A stretch of 21,801 bases of DNA, taken from the NCBI GenBank assembly GCA_964411065.1, contig CAYPJO010000027.1:1-21801 (forward strand), in the 5' to 3' direction. Both the position numbers and the translations under genes were made by a program. Positions 21,658 through 21,801 of this stretch are shown here, one piece after another. Position 1 is the first letter of the stretch. Every line of letters starts with the position of its first letter. The DNA comes from DYHD01 sp964411065. Its GTDB lineage: Bacteria > Nitrospirota > Thermodesulfovibrionia > Thermodesulfovibrionales > Dissulfurispiraceae. The notes below the pieces were generated by a model. It was not told where the DNA came from, ran no database searches, and saw only the letters and a list, made by a program, of their open reading frames with translations.

Positions 21658-21801
21658 GTGATTGCATAAGGCCGAAAAAAAGAGATAGACTTTGGCATAT
21701 CTATTATTTAGCCCGTTTGAGGCATTTTTAAAGCTCTCTTAAAGAGTGGGTAATGTCAATACTTCTGTGTAAATTCCTTTAATGGTTTTCTTCCCCATTG
21801 C
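21658..21801. other. Window end upstream of heat-shock operon
   Basis: Mostly non-coding. On the minus strand two frames stay open from the window edge: one ends with TAA at 21739-21741 (C-terminus ...GIYTEVLTLPTL) and another ends with TGA nearby. Either may be the tail of a gene entering from outside; about 20 codons is too short to decide. Confidence 0.3.

Noticed and set aside
21598..21801. HAIR or CIRCE heat-shock operator upstream of dnaJ
   Set aside because: Neither CTTGAGT-N7-ACTCAAG nor TTAGCACTC-N9-GAGTGCTAA is present; only the CACTTGACA around the -35 box vaguely resembles a HAIR half-site.
1..21801. CRISPR array, insertion sequence, prophage or integrase signature
   Set aside because: No regularly spaced repeats, transposase, integrase or att-like duplication at the tRNA was seen; gene content is ordinary chromosomal.

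Overview
This is an AT-rich bacterial chromosome segment (by eye roughly 35-40 % GC). It carries ordinary chromosomal genes with short operon spacing and no phage, insertion-sequence or CRISPR signature. Three things point to a thermophile-related, probably anaerobic Gram-negative lineage such as Nitrospirota/Thermodesulfovibrionia or a neighbour: a HARP-type protein-only RNase P, a pheA-hisC-aroF-tyrA cluster with a Thermotoga-type DAHP synthase, and selenocysteine synthase next to sigma-54 two-component systems. That placement is inference from gene content only.

Layout. (1) 1-4334, minus strand: a signalling operon of a lipoprotein with two PhnD-like domains, a membrane histidine kinase with a nine-cysteine insertion in its HAMP region, and a sigma-54-dependent response regulator cut by the window start. 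(2) 4335-4926: a gene-free stretch bounded by a 13-bp direct repeat. (3) selA (minus), divergent from a plus-strand operon rsfS-rlmH-HARP (ribosome silencing, 23S rRNA methylation, tRNA 5' processing). (4) A 52-bp palindrome acts as a likely bidirectional terminator between HARP and a convergent gene for a small secreted Lys/Pro/Ala-rich protein. (5) 8262-11820, minus: that secreted-protein gene has a clear sigma-54 promoter and an upstream palindrome, and directly behind it lie an NtrC-type regulator and its histidine kinase, which looks like a self-contained regulatory circuit. (6) tRNA-Ser(CGA). (7) 12171-16597, minus: tyrA, aroF, an aromatic/histidinol-phosphate aminotransferase and pheA, which together cover entry into the shikimate pathway and both terminal branches to Phe and Tyr. 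Between hisC and aroF lies what looks like a Tyr/Phe-rich leader peptide with attenuator hairpins. (8) 16939-21597, minus: a heat-shock operon dnaJ-hspR-clpB-hsp20 behind a consensus sigma-70 promoter (TTGACA-17-TATAAT).

The most interesting points are the HARP gene, the complete sigma-54/activator-site/secreted-protein circuit, the putative aromatic attenuator inside the aro operon, and the PhnD-lipoprotein plus Cys-rich-HAMP kinase module. Several smaller translation-start and RNA-structure observations are listed separately. Everything here was read by eye from the sequence; no database search or folding program was run.
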